Below are positions 46,770 to 57,649 of a stretch of 64,000 nt of DNA, one piece after another. This stretch comes from Astragalus membranaceus (lineage: Eukaryota; Streptophyta; Magnoliopsida; Fabales; Fabaceae). Each line of letters begins with the position of its first letter. Position 1 is the first letter of the stretch. The DNA is taken from the NCBI GenBank assembly GCA_039519185.1, contig CM076847.1:54009708-54073707 (forward strand), read 5' to 3'. Made by a program: the position numbers and the translations under genes. The notes below the pieces were generated by a model, which saw only the letters and a program-made list of their open reading frames with translations, did no database searches and was not told the DNA's origin.

Positions 46770-47324
46770 AAGTCATGGCAACTAGAAGGTGCATCATCAA
46801 ACTGGCCACCTGGATTCAATGGGGAAGACTACAATTATTGAAAAAGTCAAATGAAGTTGTTCCTAGAATATTAAGATAGTGACATATGGGACATAGTTGA
46901 AAATAGACCAAATCTTCCTACCGTGGCAGGTCCAAGAGCTGGTTCTCGTGTTCCTAAACCAAAAGATGAATGGACCACTGATGAGAAGCATCGTGTACTA
47001 CAAACTGCTAAAACAAAGAACTATCTTACTTGTGCTTTGGGAAGAGCAAAATATGAAGAGATTGTATGGAAGGAAATTGCAAAAGAAATATGGGATACTC
47101 TGCAAACTGCCCATGAAGGAACTGAGCAAGAAGAGGCAGGTAATTCTGAACTCCATAAATGTGAAAGTTTCAAAGAAATTGAGTCCTCTTTTGATAGTCT
47201 GTTATATGATTCAAAAATTCTCTCCCAAAAATGCATGTTGTTCAAAGATGAGTTATGTATTTTGAAAAAAGAAAATGAGGAGCTAAAAACACAAAATGAT
47301 AGAATCTTGAGGCTTCTCAAGTGA
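46770..47324 (+). pseudogene. Copia gag fragment (SIRE-like)
   Basis: The frame gives SSNWPPGFNGEDYNY, a stop in place of a conserved Trp (tga), then KSQMKLFLEY, another stop (taa) and DSDIWDIVENRPNLP. It continues WTTDEKHRVLQTAKTKNYL and KYEEIVWKEIAKEIWDTLQT. These are hallmarks of plant copia gag (UBN2/DUF4219 type, by memory). After GTEQEEAG it jumps to a Glu/Lys-rich coiled coil (LCILKKENEELKTQNDRILR), which fits an internal deletion. No zinc knuckle is present. Confidence 0.82.
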
Positions 47325-47770
47325 GTCTAACTCCTCTTGAAAATGGTGATCAGTGCATTTTTATGCACTCTTTATAAATTTTCACTTGGTTTTTTTAATT
47401 GTACTTTGTACCTAGTATTTAAGTCTTAGCGCATTTCTAGACTTTGGGTCTTATTTGAGCAGTATAGTCATTTCTTGATTAATTCGTGTTTTTATTGTAT
47501 ATTGACCCTTGTGCTTATCTGATTGAGACGTGGCGTTGGAGAGCTAAGGAACAGAGAAAAAATTCTTCTGTTGAGTTCGAAACCCAATTCTGAAGTCTTG
47601 AAGGTCAAAACTGCGAATTACTAAAGCGGTACTATATAAAACGGGTTTATAGCCGAATATTAGTTCGGTAACAGGCTTTAATCATAGAACCCGCTTAGGG
47701 ATTGAGCTATTTGGTTGAGATGAGACTATATACAGTTCAACAGCCATCTTTTTTACTCCTAACACATTAC

Positions 47771-47773
47771 CAT
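47771..47773 (+). repeat. Target-site duplication of Pack-CACTA (cat)
   Basis: cat before 47774 is repeated at 56942-56944, the 3-bp duplication expected for CACTA elements. Confidence 0.85.
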
Positions 47774-47799
47774 CACTAGTGGGAAAAATGCTTTTTATA

Positions 47800-47990
47800 A
47801 CTGTTATTCATATCGGTTAAAAAAGGCATGATGTTAAAAGTGACGCGGTGGCAGTTTTGTAATTAAAATTACAATTTTTATATCGGTTGCCACGGGAACC
47901 GATATAGAAAGTGCAAAAACCATATTTCATATCGGTTCCCTTGCATAACCGTTATAGAAAGTGAAAAAAAATTAGGCTTCCATAACGGCT
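47800..47990. repeat. Left subterminal repeats of element M
   Basis: atatcggtt, gaaccgatata, atatcggttcccttgc and aaccgttatag occur in both orientations. CACTA transposase-binding sites usually have this arrangement. Confidence 0.8.
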
Positions 47991-48522
47991 CAAAAACCAC
48001 CCATTATTGAAACTAAAAGATTAGGCATTCTCTTTCCCTTTCTCATTCACGCATACGCAGAACCCACCCACGCTACGCAGAGCCCTCCATTCTCTCTCTC
48101 GTAGATCCCTAATCAACCAAAATGCCCTCCATTCTCTCTCTCGGAGAGCCCTCCATTCTCTCTCTCGCAGAGCCCTCCTTGTCTTCTTCTTCGTCCTCTC
48201 TCCCTTACTCTCTCTCGCAAAACCCTCTTTGGCAACCCATCCTCTTCCTGCGGCGACGAACCATCCTCTTCGCGTTGCTACTCGTCCGCTCTGTTACTCA
48301 CATCATTGAACCTCCGTCGTATGGACATCATTGTTGTTTGTTTTGAGGTAAGGTTCTTAACTTTTCCTATTTCTTCGATTCTGAGTTATATACTAAAATT
48401 TGTGCGTCTTCATTCTCACGCCCTAGATCTGTTTTCTCTCACATTTTCGTCTTCATTCTCACGCCCTAGATCTCCCTCTTCGCTCTCACGCCCTAGATTT
48501 GTTAATTATGCTGATGTTGTAG

Positions 48523-48788
48523 GGAAATCAACATAACCCTGAACAACAGAACGCTCAGGAGGATGCAAAGAGGTTAGTTTATGAATATAGATTTCTTCTA
48601 TTAGTCTCAGTTGCATAGATTTAATTTAAACACTTATTGATCTGTTTATCTTTCAATGCTCAGATATTTTGTTTCTTGGACTAACAACAACTTTTTATTT
48701 GAATGGAATACCAACTAATTTAGGGAGGCGGAGGAAAGAAGACAAATGATGCTTAGTCAGATATTGTCTCCTGAAGCACGGGAATGAC
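48523..48788 (+). pseudogene. Captured PDCD5 fragment (programmed cell death 5)
   Basis: Two exon pieces with splice borders. The first (48523-48572, after ttgtag and before gttag) reads GNQHNPEQQNAQEDAKR. The second (about 48724-48788, before gtaag) reads EAEERRQMMLSQILSPEARE. Together they match the N-terminal third of plant PDCD5 (TFAR19-like), a small DNA-binding protein linked to cell death. The codon after ARE is TGA (48785-48787) where I expect Arg (CGA), a probable C-to-T decay. The region before 48523, with ctctcgcagagccctcc repeats, may include its 5' UTR. The C-terminal two thirds are missing. Confidence 0.85.
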
Positions 48789-48994
48789 GTAAGTATATAC
48801 CTTATTTTTTCCTAATTATTTCACTTTTTATCTATTGTAGTGCCCTTGTTTTTCCCTTAAAAATTAGTTTGCTTAGCGATTGTCTTAAAATTAAGTTGGC
48901 TGTTTCTTTTGCTGTACCACTACTACTTGCAGGATTGTGCAATTTTTGTGACTGACAGATTGTGCAATTTTTGTGCCATTTTTGTGACTGACAG

Positions 48995-49518
48995 CTTGAA
49001 AACTCCATCAAAGAAAAATGCCCTTTTAAGATAGACATTGGACCTATCTACACCGTTTATGTAAATTCTCCTCTTTCTGCCCATAATTCTTTGTTACTAT
49101 GCTTCAATTTTGTTATAATGTTGTTGTGACTAGAAGCAATGATGCAGTGTTGTGAATTTTGCTAATATCATGTGTTTATTTTCCTCTTTTATCTACTTAT
49201 TTTCCTCTAATGTAATCCTTTTATGTGGTTCAGCCTGCAAAAAGACATGCCTATGCACAAAGTGATAATAATGTCTTTGCTCCAGTTCAGAGGGAGTTGA
49301 TTTTTGATATAGTAAGATTTTGACTTAGGTATCTAAGTTAAACCTTTAGCTACTGTGATTTTCTTTACATTTGTTACATTACTTTTTTCTTTTTGGGATT
49401 CTGTAGGATATATCGGATTATGATGATGTCAGATACTGCTGCACCGGTGCTGATGTTTGCCTGGAATGCTGGCCATTGATGACTATAGCCATCAAAGTGA
49501 TTGATACTGCCTTAAGAG
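48995..49518 (+). pseudogene. Captured DNA primase small subunit fragment
   Basis: Three consecutive exons with GT-AG borders. 48995-49060 reads LENSIKEKCPFKIDIGPIYT, 49234-49311 reads PAKRHAYAQSDNNVFAPVQR then ELIFDI, and 49407-49518 reads DISDYDDVRYCCTGADVCLE then CWPLMTIAIKVIDTALRG. This is the region of the eukaryotic primase small subunit (PRIM1; POLA3 in Arabidopsis) with the first catalytic acidic residues and the Cys cluster CC...C..C. The exons are unbroken and splice in frame, unlike the kinases further on. The start, the later catalytic region and the C-terminus are absent, so no primase could be made. Confidence 0.88.
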
Positions 49519-49648
49519 GTAATGATTTGTATCTTATATGATATTGGATAAATGATGCAATTGCTTGTCATTTATGTTGTGCATTGAACAGAAAACTTAG
49601 TTTTTTAAATAATAAGATAGTGCCACTTCGATAAGTTGGTGGTGTATT

Positions 49649-51965
49649 GTATAACACCCAAAAATAATTTAATTAATTATTTGATTAAATTATTTAGGTG
49701 TTGCAATATTGTTATTATTATTAGTATAATTATTATAATTATTGATATATTAATTTATTTATAATTGAAGGGAGTGGTATTAATAATTTCGGAATGGAAA
49801 ATTTGGCCCAAGAAGCCCAAGCCCGAGACTTAGACTCCTAAGGCGCTGGGGTTGGGGTTTTGCGCCTCACTCTTTAAAGAAAGAAAGAAAACGTAAAAGA
49901 AAGAAAGAGAAAGGAGAAGAGAGAAGACAGTGGCGAAGAGAGAAGAGAAAAAGTCGAAGGAGAGAAGGAAAGAAAGAAGGGTGCAATCGGCCAAGGAAAG
50001 GGAAGAGCTCCTAGTTGCTGTGGTTTTGTTGGTGACTCCGTAGGAAGGACCTCGTCTTCGGTGTAATCAAGCTAAGGGTGGGTCTTACCTTATAATAGGG
50101 CTTAGAATGGGTTATATGTGAGGGTTTAGGGTTTATACCATTTGTCTCATAATTCTATTGTTGAATTTGATATATGATTGATTGTGTGAAGATTGATTGT
50201 CTCTACGTGTTATATTGAAAATTGTATGAGTTATGAGATGTATGTGAGAATCATAGTGTATGCCAAATAATTGATAAAGTGTGTATTTGAAGATATGAGA
50301 GTGAATTTGAGGTGTTAGAAATAATTATTGAATGATTGAGCATATGAAATTTGGAAGAAATTTGAGTTTGAAGGACCCTAGGCGCCTTAGGCGCCATTGT
50401 TGTTGTCAATTCCATGCATTGTTGCTGCTGTCTGGGCGCCATGGGCGCGTGTTGCCTATCTGCTGTGTTTCGGTGTTGCTGCCTTGGTGCAGTGGCGCCT
50501 TGGGCGCAGGATCCCTGTACCTGGGCGCCAAGGGCGCCTAAATTGGGCTGCCCGGGATGTGTTCCCGAGTTATATTTCTGAGTAATCATGTTATTGGGAT
50601 GTCGATATGGTTGAGTTTTGGTTGCTAGACTGTATATCCTGAAATGTCACTGAGATCCCCTCCCCCGGGAGCCCTGTTGCCTGCCTTGTTTTCTGTTGCA
50701 GTTTTTGGATCCCTGTGCCTAGGCGCCAAGCCACTTATGTTTCCCTTGATGTTTTAGCCTCAGTCTCAGTGTGGGATACCTTGCCTAATTATACTAAGAT
50801 GTTCCAGTGAGGCTCCATGTTGTTCCAGTGTTGTTGGGGAAGGCGCCCTAGGCGCCCATGTACATGTTCCATGGTCTGTGTCACTGGTTCTGGTGCCCCA
50901 AGCGCCCAGAACTGGTTGTTATATCATATGTCGTAGGTTGGACCTTGCTCCTGAGCATTTTGGGTACTGTTGTGACATTTTGGTGGGTGCCCTGTCCCTG
51001 GGCGCCAAATCCTGCGCTGTGTTGCCAATTCTGTGCTGCGCCAGTTTTCTGTGGGCGCCAGGCGCCCTGCGCCAGTTTCTGTGTCTAGGCGCCAGGCGCC
51101 CTGCGCCAGTTTTCTGTGGGCGCCAGGATCCCCCTGCGCCAGTTTTTGTGTGCTGTTGTTCCCTGCTAGGCGCCCAGCGCCTGGGAGCCATTTTCAGCAC
51201 GTGTCTCAGTTTTGTCCCAAATTTGTTTTTGACGTATCTTTTGACTCGGGTGTCCGTTTTAAGTGCTTCAAAGTGCGTTTCGAAGCTTGTTTAGTCCTCT
51301 ATCTGTGTATGCTGCCTGTTTGTGTTTAGGTGCTGTTTTGGGCTGTGAGTGGTGTTGGCACACTTGTATGTGCCAATGTTGTTGTTGGGTGTTGATGGGT
51401 CTATGGACCGAATTTTTGGTGATTATTTTAGGCCGCGGTCTTGACGTTGTGATTTATAATGATGATGTGTGTGACTTGTGGTTGAAAAAAAAATTATGTT
51501 TGTTGATTGTTCATGGAGTCACATGCATACATTAGGCTGCGGTCTTGACGATGCATTTTTAGGCTGCGGTCTTGACGTTATTTTTCGGCTGCGGTCGCGA
51601 CGTGCCCAATTGGCTAATGAGAAGTGATAATGGTACCACATGCATTCTGCACCTCATACATACATGCTCATCATTGATAATTACTTTGTTTGGTGTACAG
51701 TATGATTGTGTGACAGTTATATATATAAGTTGTGAGAAATGTTACATTTATATACTGCGGATGTTGATATATTTTTATAAGTTGGAAACGTTGCTGGATA
51801 TGTATGAAAATATAAATATATATATGACTTGCTGAGGTTAATATATGTGCAAATAATTATATATATACAAACTGTTGAAAGTTGTTGTACATAAATTTAT
51901 GAAGTTGTCGTATGTATAATATAAAGAAATAGACATATGAATTGTTAAAGTTGTTACAAGTTGTT

Positions 51966-52014
<49 letters not shown>

Positions 52015-52619
52015 GGAAGATGTTATATGTGTAATTTTGTGGAAGGTAGTATGCATACATATATTTATTGTAAAGGTTGCTATATACATACATATAAATA
52101 AATAAAAATATAAATATGTTGTTGTGATTGGTGTAGTCCTTATACTCTAACATACTGCTTATTATAAGCCTTATTATGAGGTTTAGACTCACCCCTTCGT
52201 TGTTTATTACTACAGGTAACCATGAGTGAAGGCTGTTATTCTTCATTCCTGCGTCGGTCTAGTGCTCTGATACGTAACACTCAGGGGATTGGCGCTAGTT
52301 TTCTTTTGTTTGTTTATAAGAGTTGTTAAACAATTTTTATTGAGATTTTTATGACTGAGGCTGCGTTATGTGTGATGAGATTTATTTTTATTCCGCTGCG
52401 AGACGTTGTAGTTCCTGTCATGTGGACTGAATAATATGCTTTTGGGAACCCCATTCCATTGTTACGTGTTGCGTACTTTCTTTGATTTATAAAAGAAATG
52501 TTATTATGTTGTAGATGTTTGTTTGAAGAAATGTAGCATCCCGTTTGGGTTAGTTGAAAAATAATTTTTTGAACTCTGATAATTTTTATTTAAATACCGG
52601 GTAGAAAATGGGGTGTTAC
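49649..52619 (+). mobile_element. Solo chromovirus LTR inside the Pack-CACTA element
   Basis: It runs from about 49649 (tataacaccc from 49650) to gggtgttac at 52619, about 2970 bp, flanked by gtatt (49644-49648 and 52620-52624; the following g also matches). It contains GGCGCC repeats (50380-51190), the shared module (51233-51292, tatcttttgactcgggtgtc) and an (AT) tract (51969-52011). The end sequence taccgggtagaaaatggggt matches H and J. The terminal TG and CA appear shifted or altered. It separates the primase and CRK fragments. Confidence 0.85.
51969..52011. repeat. (AT)n microsatellite
   Basis: About 21 uninterrupted TA dinucleotides in the LTR, likely variable in length. Confidence 0.95.
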
Positions 52620-53139
52620 GTATTGAGTATACCTACTAAAGCCTCAAAGTAAGCTCCAAATCAGTAGTTGGCTAAGTTAGTTAGTAGTTAGTTGTGTTAG
52701 TCAATTCTGTTGTAATCCTTTTTTCGGTTGTCAATAGCAAATGAGCTTGGTTGAGTTAGTTAATTAAGTAAAATTGATTGTTCCGCTGATAATATGGTGA
52801 GCTGTAGTATCTGGCACCTCCAGAGAGATGGTTTGACCAATGATGGTGTTGTTGGGGAGGGATTGAAACTTCTATTTCCTTTTAATTCTTTTTGATCTTC
52901 AGCTCAGATGCTTATCTTATATTAAGATAGTCGAATACTTTTAGAAGGATATAAAACATCCTACTTGCCGTTAAATTATATTTTCTAACTTTTTAAGAGG
53001 TCACATTGTACCTATTTGGAAGGATATAGAACATCCTACTTTCTAAGTCTGCAATAGTTTCCACTCATTCATCTTATAAACTTGCAGGGAAAATGTAGGC
53101 AAATTGGTTAGCTAACCCCCTTACATTTTTTTCTTTTAG

Positions 53140-53598
53140 AATTTTTTGTATGCTTCAAAGGATGAAACTTCTGAGTTATCAGATTTTGTCAAACCAGGTT
53201 TTTCTTCATAAATCCTTACTATGTATTGGTAATTCAGTATTAGTATCTTTTACCTCGTTTATGTTCATCGGTATTCTTAATTTTTTTATCATGTGATACA
53301 GATGAAAGGCTTAATAACAGTGTTGGAAGTGCATATTATGTTGCTCCTGAAGTTCTCCATAGATCTTACACCACAGAGGTTGATGTGTGGAGTATAGGTG
53401 TAATAGCATATATTCTATTATGTGGTAGTCGTCCCTTTTGGGCTCGAATAGAGTCTGGTATTTTAAGGGCAGTTTTTGAAGCTGATCCAAGCTTCGATGA
53501 AGCCCCTTGGCCATTGTTAACTTCAGAGCCAAGAGATTTTGTCAACCGCCTCCTGAATAAGGACCCGCGGAAGCGAATATCTGCCGCTCAAGCTCTAA
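53140..53598 (+). pseudogene. Captured CDPK-related kinase (CRK) fragment
   Basis: Exon one (53140-53197) reads NFLYASKDETSELSDFVKP. Exon two (53302-53598) reads DERLNNSVGSAYYVAPEVLH, then VDVWSIGVIAYILLCGSRPF, ESGILRAVFEADPSFDEAPW and RLLNKDPRKRISAAQALS, before gtaag. This is the middle to C-terminal lobe of a plant CRK Ser/Thr kinase (activation loop, APE, subdomains IX-XI). The piece between KDET and SDFV that normally has the Mg-binding DFG motif is missing, so activity would be lost even in a fusion. The N-lobe and the C-terminal EF-hand-like domain are absent. Confidence 0.88.
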
Positions 53599-54402
53599 GT
53601 AAGTTTACTCGTTACTTCTTATATCAACAAGGTTTTAATACGACACTTTTTGAGATAACAACGATAATCTTGTGCTTGCATTGCGTAAGGCTGCCTTAAG
53701 GGTGTGTATATTTATTACTAAAAGAAAAGTTGAACCAATTTTCTCGTGTTGCTTAGCTCCCATATTTATGAATGCTGCAATTGAATTTGAAGTTCTAGCG
53801 CCAATTGAAAAGGTTTAGCGATTTCATACACACAAACTAATATTGTAATTACCTTGATTGTTGATTCTGAAACTTATGAGTTTGTGGCATTTGGTAGTGA
53901 ACTATTGCTTTATTCCAAATCAACAAATTTGCAAGGTGTCTTTGATATATTTCAGATGAAATGAGAAAAATGATAATTGAATTGTATTTCCATTTACCTT
54001 TTGCTTTGTCTAGTTTTGATTCCCAGTAGTTATTTCTGTTCAGTTCACTAGTACAAACTTTCATGAAATTAATATCTCTGCATACCCCATTGTACATGTC
54101 ATAAGTTTCGGGTCTTATTTTATGGCTTTATATAGACATTGCAAGAATTGGTTTTGTTTTCACTTAATGTATCTGCTGTTTTGGAACTTTACGTTTGATT
54201 ATCAGATGGAGAGTTTATTGCCTTTTAGTTTTCATGAAGTTAAGACTCTGTCTCCCTAGCTCATGTAAAATCAAAATTGTTGTTGCAGTTTTTGATATTT
54301 TGGCTAAATGGTGATAGCAAAGTGTTTAGTTTTACAATAATGAATGGTATTAATATTTGACTAAGCTTCATGATAACTGGGACTTAAGGGTGTGACTTGT
54401 TT

Positions 54403-54700
54403 CAGCTATTGGAATCTCAGAGAGCAAGGACACTCAGAAAAGCCAAGCTGAAAAGCAGCCTTCATCATGGACACAAAACCTGCTTTTAGAAAACCAATTA
54501 AAAAGGTTTGTACTTTGTACCTAAATTTCTTGACAGAATTATTATGGATGGCCTGCTCTGTCATTTGCTGATATTATGTGGTTTGAATCAATTTCAGATG
54601 TTTGGTTTGTCCAAGGCAGCTGCAGAAAATAACTCCAATGCCACAAAAGAAGTTGAAAGTTGCAGAAAGTAACTCCAATGCCACAAAAGAAGCTGTATGG
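54403..54700 (+). pseudogene. Unidentified exon-like pieces
   Basis: After an acceptor-like tttcag (54399-54404) the frame reads SESKDTQKSQAEKQPSSWTQ and ends before gtttgt at 54506. A second piece after tttcag (about 54599) reads MFGLSKAAAENNSNATKE. In it, gcagaaaataactccaatgc is repeated about 35 bp later (54625-54694). I do not recognise the gene; it could be another captured fragment or the divergent start of the neighbouring RLCK gene. Confidence 0.4.
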
Positions 54701-54781
54701 AGCATCTAAATCTTAAATTCTTCACTTTTGGTGAAAGTAGCTGTATGCCACAAAAGAATTTGATGTTTTTTGTTTTTTCAG

Positions 54782-56437
54782 ACAGAGGTTAATTATCTTG
54801 GACAACTGCATCATCCTAATTTGGTGAAATTAATTGGGTATTGTTTGGAGGGAGAGAATAGGCTATTGGTATATGAGTTTATGCCTAAAGGGAGCTTAGA
54901 GAATCATCTCTTTAGAAGTAAGTTTTCATAATCATTGCACTTTTCATTCATATTTTGCTACTATTCATCTATTGCTAGGCCATGTTTGGATAAACAGTTG
55001 AATTAAACATTTATAAGTACTTATGTATAACCTATGTTAAAATTAAAGATAAAATAAAGTTAAGCTGTTTTCATAAGGATTCTTGGAGAGCTTATGAAAA
55101 TAAGCTAAAAACAACTCATGGACGTGTCATAAGTTGTTTCATAACTTTTCCCAAACAGTCAAGTCTCATGGGTGCTTGTCACCAGAGAAACTCAAAGGAA
55201 AGAAATCAACAAGAACAGAATACTGCTTCCTTTCTTATGAGTTTCATTGTATTTTGATAGGAGGACCACAGCCACTATCTTGGTCAGTGAGGATGAAAGT
55301 AGCCATTGGTGCTGCTAGAGGACTTTCATTTCTTCACAATGCCAAATCACAAGTCATATACCGCAATTTTAAAGCTTCTAACATCCTTCTTGATGCGGTA
55401 AGATTATCTATTATCCATCTAAAAAATTTTACTACAGTAATAACACATAGCGAAAGTTCATTCTAGGATGTGTTATGCACCCGTGAATCACGAGTATCTC
55501 TGATTAGTTTATAATAATTTCTTAATTTTTGTTATTTGTGTGTGTGAACTGCTTTCTAATCATGCAATTGGATTGCAGGAGTTCAATTCTAAACTCTCTG
55601 ATTTTGGGTTGGCAAAGGCGGGTCCTACCGGTGATAGAACTCATGTGTCTACTCAAGTCATGGGTACTCAAGGATATGCAGCACCTTAATATGTTGCAAC
55701 TGGTATGCTTTAGCTTCACCTAAACCATGTTATTAATATATATAGTTAGTAGTAATCTTCAGTTATTGTTATCATCTAGTTAACATGCTATAGAACTAGT
55801 CAACCCTATCATATTCATGACAGATTTGGTATTACTCTGATATAGTTTCTGTTATAGAATTAAAAAGGAGACAATTTAGATTTAGTTCAATGGTGTTGTT
55901 GGTGTTCTTTTTCAATCATTCAGTTGATTTCTAAAAAGTACTCAGTATATGTTAAACATTACACTAAAAGCCTTGATCAATTTACAGGTCGGCTTACGGC
56001 CAAAAGTGATGTATACAGCTTCGGGGTTGTTTTGCTTGAGCTTTTATCCGGAAGACGAGCAGTTGATAAAACAATAGCAGGTGGGGACCAAAATCTAGTG
56101 GACTGGGCAAAACCAGATTTGGGTGATAAAAGAAGACTTCAGGATTATGGATTCAAAGTTAGAAGGACAATACCCACAAAAAGGAGCATTCACTGCTGCC
56201 ACACTTGCTCTACAATGCCTCAACAAGGAAGCCAAGTCAAGACCTCCAATGACAGAGGTTTTAGCAACTCTGGAACAGACTGAATCCCCTAAACACGCAA
56301 GCCGGAATTCTTTACCGGAACATTTGAGAGTCCAAACTCCTGTAAGAAGGTCTCCGGCGCGAAATCGGTCGCCTTTGAATATTACTCCTACCACGTCCCC
56401 GCTGCCATCTGTTCGACAATCTGCTCGCGTGCATTAG
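54782..56437 (+). pseudogene. Captured RLCK-VII (PBS1-like) kinase, inactive
   Basis: Four exons with GT-AG borders. 54782-54917 gives TEVNYLGQLHHPNLVKLIGY and LLVYEFMPKGSLENHLF; 55261-55397 gives PLSWSVRMKVAIGAARGLSF; 55579-55702 gives KLSDFGLAKAGPTGDRTHVS; 55988-56437 gives AKSDVYSFGVVLLELLSGRR to the natural end SVRQSARVH. It matches the receptor-like cytoplasmic kinase family that relays immune and growth signals at the plasma membrane. The glycine loop and catalytic Lys exon are missing. The catalytic Asp is Asn (YRNFKASNILLD). The Glu of APE is TAA (55687-55689), and a frameshift lies near 56142 after GDKRRL. The last frame then runs to the stop at 56435. Confidence 0.9.
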
Positions 56438-56689
56438 GCCTTGAACAATGAACATATGTATGTAAATTCCTTATTTTTTGTGTATCCGGACCATAGTTGT
56501 TTTTTTGCCACAGTTCTTGCCTCTATAATACAATGTATCAAATTTTTGATTTGTAACTTGCATATCTCCTTGTCATGTTGATTTTGGATGTTTTTATTTA
56601 ATATTGGTGTTTATATTTTCAAACAATATACGTGGTCCGTAAAAGAAGTATTACAGAAGGATCTAGAGTTGATGAAAGACAACGTCACT

Positions 56690-56941
56690 TTTTTTTTTTA
56701 AAAAAAGAGACTTTTCATATCGGTTTTCAATGCGAACCGATATGAAAAGTCTCTTTTTTTTTTAAAAAAGAGACTTTTCAAATCGGTTCTAGGGGAAACC
56801 GATATAAAAACAACTTTTCATAACGGTTCAAGAACCGATATGAAATGTCCCTATATTTTATATCTCTTTTTCGGCATCGGTTCGGGAACCGATATGAAAT
56901 GTCAATTTTAACCGATATAAAAAGCCTTTTTTCCATTAGTG
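56690..56941. repeat. Right subterminal repeats of element M
   Basis: Four to five inverted pairs such as atatcggttttcaatgcg and gaaccgatatgaaa, with poly-A/T stretches (aaaaaagagacttttca twice). They form hairpins and mirror the left end. Confidence 0.85.
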
Positions 56942-57505
56942 CATACACTATACAAAACATTTGTTCCCTTGCTTCCACGGAAGCATAAGCTCCTAAGTTG
57001 ATTCATCGATGAAAGGCAGCAGTTTATGGATTTTGAGGTTCGGTATCTAGTGTTTTAATACAAATTCGTGATATTGGTTGCATTTGAAACGGCGCATTTC
57101 CGCTCCCGTGACCAATTGAACCCGCTGTTTCGGTGCTTGCTCTAAACAGTGTGAATTAGTATAAACTAATTAACGCTTGTTTAGTTAGTTTATGTCAATT
57201 GCGAATTTGGAATTAACTGAATTATTGTTTTTAGAACCTGTGATAAATCCGAGACGCACACACGGAAACTGGTGAATCAACTGTCTCTCTAATTTGATAA
57301 AACCTTCAACAGAAACTGTTTTTGTCAAACCCCCCCCCCCCTTTTATATTGTTGATTTTCGTATTTCCTGATATTGGTAATTTTCGTATTTCCTGATATT
57401 GGTAATTTTGGTGTTTAGAGATCCTCGTGAGACGACCAAGGTCTCTAGCCTTGAATATTATATCAAACTCTTTAATTATTTTTACCCGAGTACGACCGCT
57501 GATCA

Positions 57506-57649
57506 AAATGGCGCCATTGCCGGGGACCTCTAATTAGGAATTGCCAACTCCAGAACCCCGCTAATAGTACTAACATTTTTGTTTGTGTTTTTGTTGAGTT
57601 TCCAGGTTTTGTTACAGGTCAGAAGCGCGGTCTCTACTGAATTCTAGGG
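57506..57649 (+). other. Primer site and start of interior of Athila L
   Basis: tggcgccattgccgggga (57509-57526) is the primer site. The leader that follows has no gene and ends where the reverse-oriented element E begins, near 57650. Confidence 0.65.

Larger units (their letters stand above)
45026..47324 (+). mobile_element. SIRE-like Ty1/copia element K, LTR and gag fragment
   Basis: Copia sequence begins in 45026-45043, where the J pol frame ends. It has an LTR-like stretch, a primer-site-like sequence (attagcatcagagg, 46704-46717) and gag. It is cut at about 47324-47346 by an Athila LTR, so pol and the 3' LTR are missing. Confidence 0.65.
47774..56941. mobile_element. Pack-CACTA element M carrying fragments of at least four genes
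   Basis: The left end reads cactagtgggaaaaatgc; the right end, reversed, reads cactaatggaaaaaaggc, and both continue into ctttttata. The TSD is cat. Subterminal repeats of cggttc/gaaccgatat in both orientations occur at 47800-47990 and 56690-56940. The element is 9168 bp, or about 6.2 kb without the solo LTR. I find no transposase (TNPD/TNPA). Between the ends lie exon and intron pieces of PDCD5, the primase small subunit, a CRK kinase and an RLCK-VII kinase, all on the plus strand and all with introns. They were thus captured at the DNA level, as known for Tgm-type and other Pack-CACTA elements. Confidence 0.92.
47347..57505 (+). repeat. Athila LTR L, split by the Pack-CACTA element
   Basis: It starts tgatcagtgcattttt at 47347 and ends ccgctgatca at 57505. 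Without the CACTA element and the duplicated cat it is about 988 bp. An Athila-type primer site follows (tggcgccattgccgggga, 57509-57526). A C run lies at 57331-57342. Only about 150 bp of interior remain before element E, so this is the 5' LTR of a truncated element. Confidence 0.82.

Noticed and set aside
53140..56437. Working host kinase gene cluster
   Set aside because: Both kinases lack essential parts, one has a stop and frameshift, and both lie between CACTA ends with a TSD.
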